Positions 48,201-59,125 of a stretch of 64,000 bases of DNA are shown one piece after another. Source of the stretch: Lineus longissimus (taxonomy: Eukaryota; Nemertea; Pilidiophora; Heteronemertea; Lineidae); assembly GCF_910592395.1 (NCBI RefSeq), contig NC_088315.1:9240501-9304500 (forward strand), in the 5' to 3' direction. The notes beneath the pieces are model-generated. The model saw nothing but the letters and a program-made list of their open reading frames with translations. It was not told the DNA's origin and ran no database searches. The translations under genes and the position numbers were made by a program. The first letter of the stretch is position 1, and every line of letters starts with the position of its first letter.

Positions 48201-48504
48201 CGTTGTTCTCCGTATTTTAGTGCCATAGCCAGCTATAGATACCATGATTTTTCAATACGAGGAAACAGAGAGCGAAAACAGGTTTTTAGGCCCTGTTGAA
48301 GCTTTCTCCAAATGTGTCCTCTCTGCTCCAAAGTCGATGTTATAAGATGGTTTTTGTGAATACTTTTCTTTTAATATCCTCCCTCTTCCATTTGCTACGC
48401 AACTTCGTCAAAACCTGGTAAACACCGTTTTCAAGGTTCTCATGGTCCACGTGAATGTCTAAAAGTGGAACATCTTTCACAGCAGAGTGAACGTCTGTCG
48501 CCAT
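45283..48504 (-). CDS. Ethanolamine kinase-like protein (divergent), six exons seen
   Basis: Minus-strand exons: 48504-48364 (MATDVHSAVKDVPLLDI to DIKRK), 47890-47615 (AVVFRVHTDRFQQFVNREVS), 47171-47013 (NVAKELAKVHAK), 46642-46497 (catalytic FCHNDSGFGNVIYN), 46173-45914 (VVIVDYDVCGYNYQPLDLAQ) and 45462-45283 (stop). The order and motifs are those of ethanolamine/choline kinases, cytosolic enzymes that phosphorylate ethanolamine with ATP in the first step of the CDP-ethanolamine route. HND supplies the catalytic Asp (Brenner motif) and VDYD the metal-binding Asp. It departs from ETNK1, which has HNDLLCKN and NHFNE. Phases agree from exon 2 to exon 6. Exon 1 ends in phase 0 at GTATTC while exon 2 needs two carried bases, so a short exon is missed or the boundary is damaged. 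A 3' splice site (ATTCTACCGCAG) precedes the ATG by 20 bases. Confidence 0.85.
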
Positions 48505-48524
48505 TGGGTAGCCTAACGATTTGC

Positions 48525-49886
48525 CTGCGGTAGAATAAATCGATGTCAATATGTTATGGTTCAGTGTCACTGGTGACCATCACTCACAGAGACCACGGTT
48601 GGTAAAGGTATCGGTTTGCCAAAGGTAAATACGTTCTTACCGAGAGAGGAAATGACGACACAAAAGAAACAGACGAAAGATTACTTCATTTTGAGGGGCG
48701 TAAACCCGCATTTATTATTTTTATCCGATTGTACCCCTCCAACACTGTAATGGGAGGGCCTTGTTTCTATTGTGTTGCAAAGGTAAACCAATACCTTTAC
48801 CCATTGTGGGGACCAAAATGCAAAAGCCGCAAATATAATTCACTGAATAGAGTAAATGCGACTTTTGAGTATAAATGTGATGGCTTTTTGCCCTACTAGT
48901 CATGTCTCCTAACATGACTTATCATGGGGTCTTTCGGGATTTGCAAAGAAAATGTTTGGTATTTTGATCCCGGGCCTGGGAATCTGGGTACCGTCGGCTC
49001 ATCCGCCCATAGCCGTAGCAGGCCCTAGGATACTTCCTATACCATATGTATACACCAAACAGAGTGCATCGAGATGCCATCATGTTTAACCTGTCCATTA
49101 CAACTACGCTACTCTTTCGTAACGACGACAGCTGCTTGTGCATCTGAACTCTTTGCATGCCTAATGTGGTTGAGGACGAAGGGACTATATTCAACGTGAG
49201 GCGTTTAACACCAGGAACTAGGTGTCCGACCTAACATGTTGAGCTATATCGTCAATCGTAATAATGCCAATTTCTTTCATTGTAGGCCAGGTTTAAACTA
49301 CGGTATGCAGACACGTCTGCCGGCGTGTTCGTATACCGTATAACTCTATGTAAGCCAGCCCCAAAGAACATAATTAGAAAAAAATAAATTCAGTAAAAAA
49401 AATCCCCTACCTGATAGGTTATCTCTGTCTTTCACCCAGCAAATTTGCCAGTTGTCAGTTTTTGTTGGCTGCACAAGCTCACGGAGATGTTTTAGAGCTG
49501 GTCTTGTGACCCAGTTTCACTCATTTTCAAGAGAGTGGTGCAATATAGGAAGTTGTACAATGGGTTTGAGGTTTAGTAGGTTATCATATCCTGGCTATTT
49601 ATATTATTTCAAAAATAGGTCAAATCCTCTGTTGAGCTTGGTGTCAATTTTTCGATGCCTTTTCATACGCTAGATGTGGCTTTCTCTAAAACGACCAAGT
49701 GTTACGCCTCTAGGTTGTAAATATTATACTAATGCTTGAATAAATGCAAGAATAACAGAATATCGCTCTTGAACCCTATTTTGTCATCTACTTGGGACAA
49801 GACAAGACGACCAGTCTTTCCCTGAGACATGTTTTATATAAAAAGATTGGTTATTTGATGCGTTGAAATTTGTCGAAATCATCAGC
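48525..49886. other. Upstream of the kinase gene; no gene seen
   Basis: Near 48525 lies the end of the kinase 5'-UTR intron. Beyond it I see only short open frames without domains. Confidence 0.4.
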
Positions 49887-51000
49887 AGGGCTGGTTGTTC
49901 AAAATAAATTTTGTCACTAACGCTGGTGTTAACTTAACTTGGTGTTATCTCCTTCAGTTAAGCCCTTTGACTTAACACCAGGTCAAGTTAACTTAACGCA
50001 AGCGTTATCTCCTTCAGTTAAGCCCTTTGACTTAACACCAGATCAAGTTAACTTAACGCAAGCGTTATCTCCTTCAGTTAAGCCCTTTGACTTAACACCA
50101 GGTCAAGTTAACTTAACGCAAGCGTTATCTCCTTCAGTTAAGCCCTTTGACTTAACACCAGGTCAAGTTAACTTAACGCAAGCGTTATCTCCTTCAGTTA
50201 AGCCCTTTGACTTAACACCAGGTCAAGTTAACTTAACGCAAGCGTTATCTCCTTCAGTTAAGCCCTTTGACTTAACACCAGATCAAGTTAACTTAACGCA
50301 AGCGTTATCTCCTTCAGTTAAGCCCTTTGACTTAACACCAGGTCAAGTTAACTTAACGCAATCGTTATCTCCTTCAGTTAAGCCCTTTGACTTAACACCA
50401 GGTCAAGTTAACTTAACGCAAGCGTTATCTCCTTCAGTTAAGCCCTTTGACTTAACACCAGATCAAGTTAACTTAACGCAAGCGTTATCTCCTTCAGTTA
50501 AGCCCTTTGACTTAACACCAGATCAAGTTAACTTAACGCAAGCGTTATCTCCTTCAGTTAAGCCCTTTGACTTAACACCAGATCAAGTTAACTTAACGCA
50601 AGCGTTATCTCCTTCAGTTAAGCCCTTTGACTTAACACCAGGTCAAGTTAACTTAACGCAAGCGTTATCTCCTTCAGTTAAGCCCTTTGACTTAACACCA
50701 GGTCAAGTTAACTTAACGCAAGCGTTATCTCCTTCAGTTAAGCCCTTTGACTTAACACCAGGTCAAGTTAACTTAACGCAAGCGTTATCTCCTTCAGTTA
50801 AGCCCTTTGACTTAACACCAGATCAAGTTAACTTAACGCAAGCGTTATCTCCTTCAGTTAAGCCCTTTGACTTAACACCAGATCAAGTTAACTTAACGCA
50901 AGCGTTATCTCCTTCAGTTAAGCCCTTTGACTTAACACCAGATCAAGTTAACTTAACGCAAGCGTTAGTGACAAAAATTTTTGAACAACCGGGCCGTGGA
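49887..51000. mobile_element. TIR-flanked element with internal 60 bp tandem array
   Basis: The left end AGGGCTGGTTGTTCAAAATA, AATTTTGTCACTAACGCT (49888-49925) and the right end, reversed (GGCCCGGTTGTTCAAAAATT, TTTGTCACTAACGCT, 50964-50998), are inverted repeats of about 35 bp. Between them lies only the 60 bp array. No transposase is present, so it would be a non-autonomous element. A similar end occurs alone at 27629. No clear target-site duplication was found, so the exact limits are uncertain. Confidence 0.75.
49944..50966. repeat. 60 bp tandem array, 17 nearly identical copies
   Basis: The unit GTTATCTCCTTCAGTTAAGC onward repeats 17 times at exactly 60 bp. The only variation seen is G/A in CAGGTCAAG against CAGATCAAG and one AAGCG to AATCG change near 50362. 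The unit contains GTTAAG-N8-CTTAAC and AGTTAACT palindromes. The 356-residue open frame across it exists because 60 is divisible by three. Confidence 0.97.
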
Positions 51001-53050
51001 CCAAGTTGACAGGTAAAGACATAGAGGTTTTACCCCTCGAACAGCGAGAAAGTTGACCACTCTTTCATTAAAAACAATTCAAAATGATATTTCCCCTAAT
51101 CAAATTAAGCTAAGATGGAAATTTCGGTGCCTGGGGGAAAGGTACCTGCCCCCATGCATGAATATCCATGTCTCAAGAAATACTAGTCTTCTTGAAGTCG
51201 ACATTTTGATCAATTCAGCCAGTCTCATAAAGCACGTGTTCGAACGACTCTTCTTGGTAGCAATCCGTCAATTACAAACACTATTTTTTCATCACATAAT
51301 TTCTATATGTTTGCCAGAGTATATATCTTTGGAACACCACATCAAAATTTGCACTTGACATCTAAAAAAGGTTCTTTACGTTTTATTGATAGGCCTGGGT
51401 GTATCAGATCCGCCATCTTCATAAACGTGCAATGGTGAAGGGTGATGTCTCAGCACGCCTTGGCCGGCTCTTGAGCCCGCGTTCCGAAAACTTCCGATGT
51501 TTCACGACTTTACCCGAAGTATCTGACGTAGAAGCATTATTAATTACTACTCAGAATCGCTTGTTTATCATCAACCTTGTGCATTATTGAACAAAAGCGA
51601 TAAAAATGTTCAAATAAAGTGTTGATATCTCTGATGGTATCATTTTGTTCACCTTAAAGCTGGAGAAGGTGTGGCAGGAAGGTTGTTCAATTCGCAATAG
51701 CGCCCTTATTCATTTATTCTGGATTATTCAACGACTAATCAATAAAGGCTAAGAAACGGTAGGTAATGATACATAGTTGAGGTCGAATTCTTCCAGCGCA
51801 CCAAACCATTATTCATTACCATTATTCCCCACATTCACCCAGTGTCACTCTCTCGAATTGCCAATATCGTCTTTTTCGCGCTTATGGCGTTTTTCAGTCT
51901 CTCCCCCAACTCTGTATGCTATAAACATGATCAGTGAGTAAAAATACGCTCCCACGAATTCCTGCTCCACTTTTTAGGTACACCATTCATAGGATTAATG
52001 CGGATACGATATAGGCGCATTGGTACAGTTTTTTGCTTTGCCAAAACGCCCCAATATTGGCACGGATAGTTATACCGGTCCACACGCGCCGAGTTCTTCA
52101 AAGCTATTTATATATGATATCTATATACACGTACCATTGAAAGTCTACTAGCATATACCCATGGAGCGGGCAAAGTTGAAATGTAATATACATTAGTTAA
52201 ATGGGCACGATGATTGAACTACATTAAATTTCTAACGTTACTGAAGTTTTATTAAAGGTTAAACACGAAATGAACTGCATTTAGGGACTTATTGCTGCTA
52301 TCAACATGCAACCCCAAATAGATTGATTGGAGCATGGAGGTATATTTTGCACAATGCATTGAGACCAGTGACAGCAGGTCCTGTTCCAAATAAGGGCCTC
52401 ACATATTAGGCATATCACCTACCCACTCCCGTACCCAATGCCACTGTCGGACCAAAGCCAGGCGCATGGAGAGATGCAGAACGCAATTCAAACTGACAAC
52501 ATCAATCAGTAAAGAATAAATCAAAGAGCAAGCGCTGGCCACTGTACATATTTTGTCCATCCTGGCATAACTGTTTATTGATACCCTGACTGCATGTTCC
52601 GGTAGGCCACCCTGCAGAATTTGCCTTATCACTCCGGTCAGTGTTTCTCGAATAGAACTAAAATAGAATAGGCTAATCATTAATCTCCCTGCTAATACCC
52701 TGCACCATGGACCAGGTTGTATAGCACTACATACGTGCTGGAAGCTAATATTGATGTGGCAGGGAGAATATGCGTGAAGTTTGAAAGTCTATTTCGATGG
52801 TCTGCTGCAAACCGCTTATTCTTCGCGGGTGTAGCTATAAACCAAGACTATAACGGAAGAAAAAAATCGCAAGGTTTATTTTCATTGCTAAAACCGACTA
52901 TTTGATATCATGAGTGGTCTTGAACTAGACCTATATCGGGTGGGCCAGAAAAAAGGGTGCGCTATTAACTGAATATCACAAAGACGAGACAAGATATAGC
53001 AATGGAAGTTATCCTGTTGATGTCAATACATGTACAATCATCTGTTATCA
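51001..53050. other. Intergenic, no gene recognised
   Basis: Bases 51006-51058 match the reverse of 27555-27606 (dispersed repeat). The remainder shows only short open frames. Confidence 0.4.
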
Positions 53051-53146
53051 GGGAGTTTTCGCAAATTCCCGAAAGGCCAACGTGAACGCCTATCTCATTG
53101 TTCAAGGCGTTCGCGTTGGCGTTTCGGGGATTTGCAAAAACTCCCT
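53051..53146. mobile_element. MITE family M1, complete palindromic copy
   Basis: GGGAGTTTTCGCAAATTCCC, GAAAGGCCAACGTGAACGCC and TATCTCATTGTTC are followed directly by the reverse arm AAGGCGTTCGCGTTGGCGTT, TCGGGGATTTGCAAAAACTCCC. The element is an almost loop-free palindrome of about 96 bp. It ends 83 bp before the first recognised RFX6 exon. Confidence 0.88.
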
Positions 53147-53228
53147 TATACGTTGATACCTCAACATGATGATAGGACCTTTTCGTAATGCCTGCAGGGA
53201 CACCGAAGATATACATTGTGTATCAGAA

Positions 53229-56200
53229 ATGGATGGAGGCCGACAAAAGAAGAAATCAGTCTCTCAAATCATTAAGGAAAAGAAGAGGCAAGCTTTATTA
53301 ACGTTACAGTGGTGAGTTTTATAGTGTATAGCTGTAAGGTTGAATGAGAAAAACGTGGGGCCCCTTTTTCACCTTGTTAATTACATTAATAATTCACTAC
53401 AAAGATAGAACCACGACGAACAAATGATACCTTATTAGCTATGAATATCCATAGAAAAGGAAATGGTTGGGATTGTTTGTGTCATGAGTGCGTAAAATAT
53501 CAGTAGTCCCTATACTTTTTTGTGCCACACAAATTTCACCTAGCTCTTGGCTTTGCATTATCTTACTTCACATTTTGAAAATGTTGCCTTGTGGCTATCT
53601 AAATGTTGGTGCCATTTCTAGTGAAATATTGTTCGTGGGTCCAACGCCCAAACGGCGCGATGCCCAAGTCAGATAATCACCCAGTGTTGGTGGCTGACTC
53701 TTTTTAATTAGGAAATTGCTCAAACCCTTCTGTTCTAGTTTAACGCTATTCGTCTACCACGTGGGAATCTAGCATATGCATAACAGGGCAATATTATCAT
53801 GCTAATATTAGCTAGAAAACAAAATTTGCTATACTTAGCGTGCGAGCGATAAGACGAACAAACCTCAAGAACGTAAATCAGGATAAATCTGATAAGAATG
53901 GGTGTTCTCGAAATGCGATGTTGAATGTTTGGAAAGCGATTGTCAACAAGAGAGCTTCTGAAGCAGTTGTTAAACACGGCCACTTAAGGACCCTGGACAA
54001 CCGTCGGACACTTCTCATCATTGCGTGGCGTTAGTTAAACTACATGGAACTACATCGTTATTGTTAGATCAGCATTAACCCTATCCGTAAATCTTTGAGA
54101 GTTTTAGTCAAAACAAATATTCTTTAAATGAGAAGCACTCGACCTGTTTTCAATCGCATTCTGTAGTCCAAGGGGGGTGAGTTTCACGATATCCAACAAG
54201 CCTTCTTGACCCTCAGGTTTTGGATCCATTCCCCCGACCCGGCCTCCGTTCCTCTGACGGTTCAGAATATCGGGGAGTTTTCGCAAAGCGCCCGAAACGC
54301 CAACGCGAACGCCTATCCCGTTGTTCAAGTTGTTGAGCACGATGTCGAACAATGGGACAGGCGTTCGCCTTGGCGTTTCGGGGGATTTGCGAAAACTCAC
54401 TGAACGCGCGAGGCATAAATCCCCCTCCCTGTACTTATTGTTGTCTGTGGTCACAATGTATTGTCAGACTGCGGCCCTAAAGGGGTCTGAAAGGCCTAGT
54501 ATAGTCTGGATCTCCTGAAATTCATATCAAACAATAGCTCAGTCGTTTTCAAGAAAGATCATTGCTACATTATACGCCTGTGGAATAGACTCCCTCCAGA
54601 AAAACGATATTTGGACAAATTTACCATTTCTAATCTGCGGGTGAAAGGTCATCTTTTCCGGGATATTTCGGACAATTGCGTTGAAGCGCCCTTGAACGGA
54701 AATCTTTCTTCTGAAAAGGGCGCCATCCGAAATACATTAGGAATTACATACATTACAGTACACAGTAAGTTATGATTTTTTATCCATGATTCTATCATAG
54801 GCTTGATGAAAACTATTGCGTCTGTGATGGAGTCTGTCTTCCCCGGTGTATCTTATACTCGCATTATCTGGACTTCTGTAAACAGAACAACATGGAGCCT
54901 GCATGTGCTGCAACGTTTGGGAAGGTAAGTCTATTGTAATGTCTATAAAACTTGGCAAAATCGTTTCGGAAAACAAAGATGGGCTGTCGTCATTGGTAAT
55001 TGATAATTAAGGACTCTTCGATCAACGGATCTAAGACCGCTTCGGTCATCAAGTTTCATCCAAAACCTTCCATCAGAAAAAAGCCGCCCCCAGTCCAGAC
55101 CCAAAGAAAAATCGTCCAAGGGCTCCAATGAAGAAGTTGTTTTTACTTGGATTGCAAATCTCTAACCTAAAAAAGATATCCGGGCCCGAAATTAGATGGA
55201 AGAAAAACCGAACTTTGAAGAAATCTGCCGCGTAATTTTTGCACAGCGGTCCAACTGAAGTCGGTGATGGATGTCCTAAATATTTCGCTGTCTTTAAGCA
55301 CGATTTCTCTCTCGCAGACGATTCGACAGAAGTTTCCTCAGTTGACGACCAGGCGACTTGGAACTCGAGGACATTCGAAGTAAGTAGGTCACCGCGAGAA
55401 ACAGTTTTCCAATTTGCCAAGAATCTGACGGCTACCACGTTTATTAAGCATGTCTGGCCAGGTTACATTGGAATTCGGAGAACATTAAGCGCTACTTTGA
55501 CCCTTGTCTCGCCGTTAAAAGAATTCAGGCCTTGCTCAATACACGGTTTATTGTCTTCACACAAAGCTGGCTCGCACCTCGGCCTGAATTCCCATTCGAC
55601 AGTCTTGTCCAAGGGTTACCAGGGGAAATCTTGATCATATCGACCCCCACGAAATGCTTTCGGAGTGGTCGATAGGCCTTACCAGGAAAGAGCAAATATA
55701 CAATGTACGTTTTCCAATGAAGTTGGAAGAGGTGCGTTTTTGAAATGTTCAACTAAGTTAGATTGTGTTCTCAGTCTAGGAATGACATTCTTCAAGCCTC
55801 TTTTAAGTAAGTATGAAGATAAAGTTTGTTCTGTTGATGGATAGTGATTTTATGAGTTGCCCAGTGGTTGATTTTGTGCGAGAATTTGATTGTTACAATT
55901 TTTTCTCTCTCCAGATATCACTATTATGGTATCGGAATCAAAGAGACTAGTGCCTATTACCACACCGTTTTTTCTGGGAAAGGCTTAACCAGATTTTCAG
56001 GCTGCAGTCAGAGAAACGAGGTATGTAATGCCTATTATCACACCGTTTTTTCTGGGAAAGGCTTAACCAGATTTTCAGGCTGCAGTCAGAGAAACGAGGT
56101 ATGTAATGCAATGTGGATCATGGTCAGGTTGTCTTATAACCGAGAAAGGATTGTGCGAATCATATAGTCTAAGTAATTTGCCATTTTCTTTTAGATGGGA

Positions 56201-59125
56201 ATAACAACCAGTTTAGACTAAATAATTGTCCCCAGAACACAGAATAGAACAATTGCAAAAGACAATTAGCCCAAAGGTGTACTTGATTTTAATATGAAAA
56301 TTTCCAATTGCGAAAATAGGTACTTGATACATAAATTTTAGCATTCTCGTTTTGTAGACAGACACACAAATACTATTAATACCAACTTTCAGCAAATTTG
56401 TATGCATAATTACTGCACTACGGCATTGTGTAAAAAACCGCATTTCTATTTTATACCCTGGCCACCAGTAATTACAAACGGTGTACCCCTTTATGGTGCA
56501 TGTATATCTCAACCTTCAGGAAGCCTTCTCAAGGTCATATAACCTGAGCTCGAAGACTGGCACTCTTCTACCCGAATTCCCTGACGCGCAGCGTCTCATT
56601 CTGCCTCCTCATGCAAAGAGAGAGAAAGTAGCCACACTGTTCATGATGTACAGGACGCATTCGCAGTGCATATTGGACACTGCTATTAATGGCAATTTCA
56701 ATGAGGTGAGTATGCACGCCATGTTTTACGTACGACTCCTACTCGGAGGTTTTTAAAGCTGAGGTTTGAGTCATTGGGTGAAATTTTCCATTGAAACTGA
56801 ATTGTTGATCGTTTCCAAATTGATAAATCACCTGATATATCCACACAATAACTTTTGACTTTGTGGCATAGTTATAGTCGTTTAGTGTTACACTGTACCT
56901 CCCCTTATAGCTTTTCATATTGGTTTTATGGGGCAGAAATCTTTATCAAAATCATGTTTTTCAGTGGTGTGTGTACGAAACTATAGCTAAAAGAAAACGA
57001 CACAATTTAAAGTAAATTCATGCATTCTTTTTTCTCTCCAGATTCACAACTTTCTTCTGCACTTCTGGCAAGGCCTGCCGGACCACCTCCTGCCACTTCT
57101 CGATCACGAGGTGGTCGTAGATATTGTCAGCATCTGTGATTCAATCCTCTACCAAGTTCTCCTAGACGTCCTTGTGCCCTCCACTTTGCAGGAATTAGGC
57201 CATGGGTGAGTTGAGTGATCATGATCATATTGTGGTGGGAGAACACCACATTCCCACTTTAATAGGTTTTCGTTTAGATGCAAATCACGTGTCACGATCT
57301 GAACCAATCTTCAGAGCAGACATAAATATTTGAGCTTTATTCTCTCTCAGCCTCCTTACGCATTTTCGATGACGTGGTTCCATCCCTGCTTGATTTGGCC
57401 GCCATTGCCCATCGAATGGCCTACGCTAGGACATTTAATTTTATACAACATTTAGGCCGCCAATCATCCGAAAGTTTGTGACATGGTTAAGACCATTCAT
57501 CTAAAGATTTTAGTTGACGGTAGTGTATTTTAAACGACACCCCCAAAGTGAGTACGAATCGGTGGTCGCGGCCATTTTCAGTCTGATTAGACTACGCAGG
57601 TCACGCACCTGTATTAAACCAATCAGCTCGCGGTTAGTTCAGTTTGAGATCAATGCGTGGTCTCACCATACCAGTTGAATGTTATTTTCCATTTAAAATA
57701 CATGTACAGTTTTTCTTAAATTGAGAATTAGGTGTGTTTAAAATGAAGAAAATGATGAAGTTTCAGTCCAGTTGCCTTACTTATGTGGTTTTGGGGCTCA
57801 AATTAACCCGTTGTGGTCAAAAAGTCTTATAACAATGAAATGAACTAGATGTTGTCGCGGCCTTTCGGGAGCAATGGCGGCTGAATCTATCAGGGACGTC
57901 ATGAATAAATAGAGTTCCGGTCATGCTAAAGGGGGGCAGAACAGCTCGCCTTTAAATTGGATTAAAAGTTTTGGCTGATCGATTTGATTGATAGAAAGAA
58001 TAGGATGGACAATTTGGTCATCTTCATCAAGTATTCTAAAATCCTGTTTTGTCACAATTCATATGTTTATTAAAGTTTTTGTTTCTGAATCAAGCAGAAA
58101 CAAACATGTAACGCTCAAACCCCAACTAAGGCATGTAGGGCGATTTGTGTCCAACAGAAACCGTGTTGAAAAGCGAATAGTAGTGTCGCCTTTTGTCGAG
58201 AGGGTTTTAAAAAAAATATTTTAATTCAAATTCACTATGCCATACAAAATATATACTTGAACATTAGACATACTTATATTTACAAAAATACAATATGGCA
58301 CATTAGGGACAGTAAACAGGCTATGGCCTTTAATTAACTGCCCTTAAAAGACAACAAAGCCGCAAAAATACCTACGTGCCAGTGAACGCTATCTATTGTT
58401 TGACCTCCTTATGACGAAGTTGAACAATAGGATAGGTGTTCACGTGGACGTTTCGGAGGCTTTGCGAAATTCTCTGTCAGTGGTGATTCACGAGGCACAC
58501 GCGTTTAAGTTGTTCTGCTTGCTTCTGCTCAGCGGAACACGATAAAACCGATGAAACGTTTTAAGTGTTTTCGTTTCGGAGTGTTTCCCCTCACCGGCAC
58601 TGTTTGGGAATCCTGAAAGACAGATGGACCCGGTTTACCACTTTAAAAAAAGGGTCTCTCTCGCTGTATAGTGTATGGACGCTAAAACAACCAAAATGTT
58701 ACCTTGGGCCTTGGCTATACCGTGAAGACTCGGAGCCCGAACCGAAGTCGAGTAAAAATTGAGGCCTAATAAACGGTATTCGCTAGATTTGATGTTGATC
58801 CCAGGTCGGTATAATTGCCAATTGCTGTCGCAGGCACCTACCGCAGACGTGCGATTTTTGTCGCATTGGATTATGCTTGTTCGCGAGTTGTTTAAACTGA
58901 ACTAATTTTATACCACCGCCGAGACGTCAAATTGAAATTACAAGAACTCGCTTTTTATTTATCAGACTGTTGAAAGATATTCGCAAGTTCGCCTCCTCGC
59001 TGGAGTCGTGGCTAACAACATCGTTGGAGAATCTCCCGGACAATCTAATCGAGAAGAAATTACCAGTTGCGAGGAGGTTCGGCCAGGCCTTGAAAAGACA
59101 CACAGCGTTCATTCATATAGCTCAG
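53229..59125 (+). CDS. RFX6: RFX6-type winged-helix transcription factor, 5' and middle exons
   Basis: Seven phase-consistent exons: 53229-53311 ([20 protein letters not shown]), 54801-54924 ([26 protein letters not shown]), 55318-55379 ([20 protein letters not shown]), 55915-56020 ([20 protein letters not shown]), 56520-56705 ([28 protein letters not shown]), 57042-57205 ([20 protein letters not shown]) and 58966-59125 ([19 protein letters not shown]). They give 295 residues covering the RFX DNA-binding domain and the start of the extended dimerisation region. The wording [15 protein letters not shown] and LLPLLD favours RFX6 over RFX4. RFX6 is nuclear, binds X-box DNA and, in vertebrates, drives endocrine pancreas and gut endoderm differentiation. 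The 3' exons are not seen. The start Met may be internal: the frame stays open upstream to CCTGCAG at 53209. Exon 4 carries a tandem duplication (55951-56106). Confidence 0.93.
54260..54405. mobile_element. MITE family M1, complete copy with loop
   Basis: The left arm GTTCAGAATATCGGGGAGTT, TTCGCAAAGCGCCCGAAACG, CCAACGCGAACGCCTATCCC, GTTGTTC is matched in reverse by the right arm ending GATTTGCGAAAACTCACTGAAC. The loop is about 30 bp. It lies in intron 1 of the RFX6 gene. Confidence 0.88.
54542..54680 (+). mobile_element. LINE ORF2 C-terminal fragment
   Basis: The frame reads [31 protein letters not shown]. The RLWNRLPPE and K-HLF pattern is typical of the far C-terminus of reverse-transcriptase proteins of non-LTR elements. 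The fragment lies in RFX6 intron 1, ending about 120 bp before exon 2. Confidence 0.55.
55951..56106 (+). repeat. 78 bp tandem duplication covering the 3' part of RFX6 exon 4 and its splice donor
   Basis: Bases 55951-56028 and 56029-56106 are identical except TAC to TAT (silent Tyr). The unit covers the end of exon 4 ([16 protein letters not shown]) and the donor GTATGTAA, so donors occur at 56021 and 56099. 78 is divisible by three and the frame stays open ([12 protein letters not shown]). Confidence 0.97.
57597..57799 (+). repeat. Dispersed repeat, copy 2 (partner at 43400-43610)
   Basis: It shares CAGGTCACGCACCTGTATTA, ATCAGCTCGCGGTT, CATACCAGTTGAAT, AGTTTCAGTCCA and TTATGTGG-TTTTGGGGCT with 43400-43610 in the same order and orientation. 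It lies in RFX6 intron 6. Confidence 0.8.
58419..58480 (+). mobile_element. MITE family M1, half copy (diverged)
   Basis: TTGAACAATAGGATAGGTGT, TCACGTGGACGTTTCGGAGG, CTTTGCGAAATTCTCTGTCAG is a diverged right arm of family M1, in RFX6 intron 6. Confidence 0.7.

Noticed and set aside
49939-51009. 356-residue open frame with a 20-residue repeat
   Set aside because: The 60 bp unit keeps any stop-free frame open. There is no splice or start context and no synonymous bias, and the frame begins and ends within the inverted termini of a mobile element.
55239-55634. 131-residue plus-strand frame and the overlapping minus-strand frame 55073-55438
   Set aside because: The real coding segment here is the 62 bp RFX6 exon 3 in another frame, bounded by CTCGCAG and GTAAGT.
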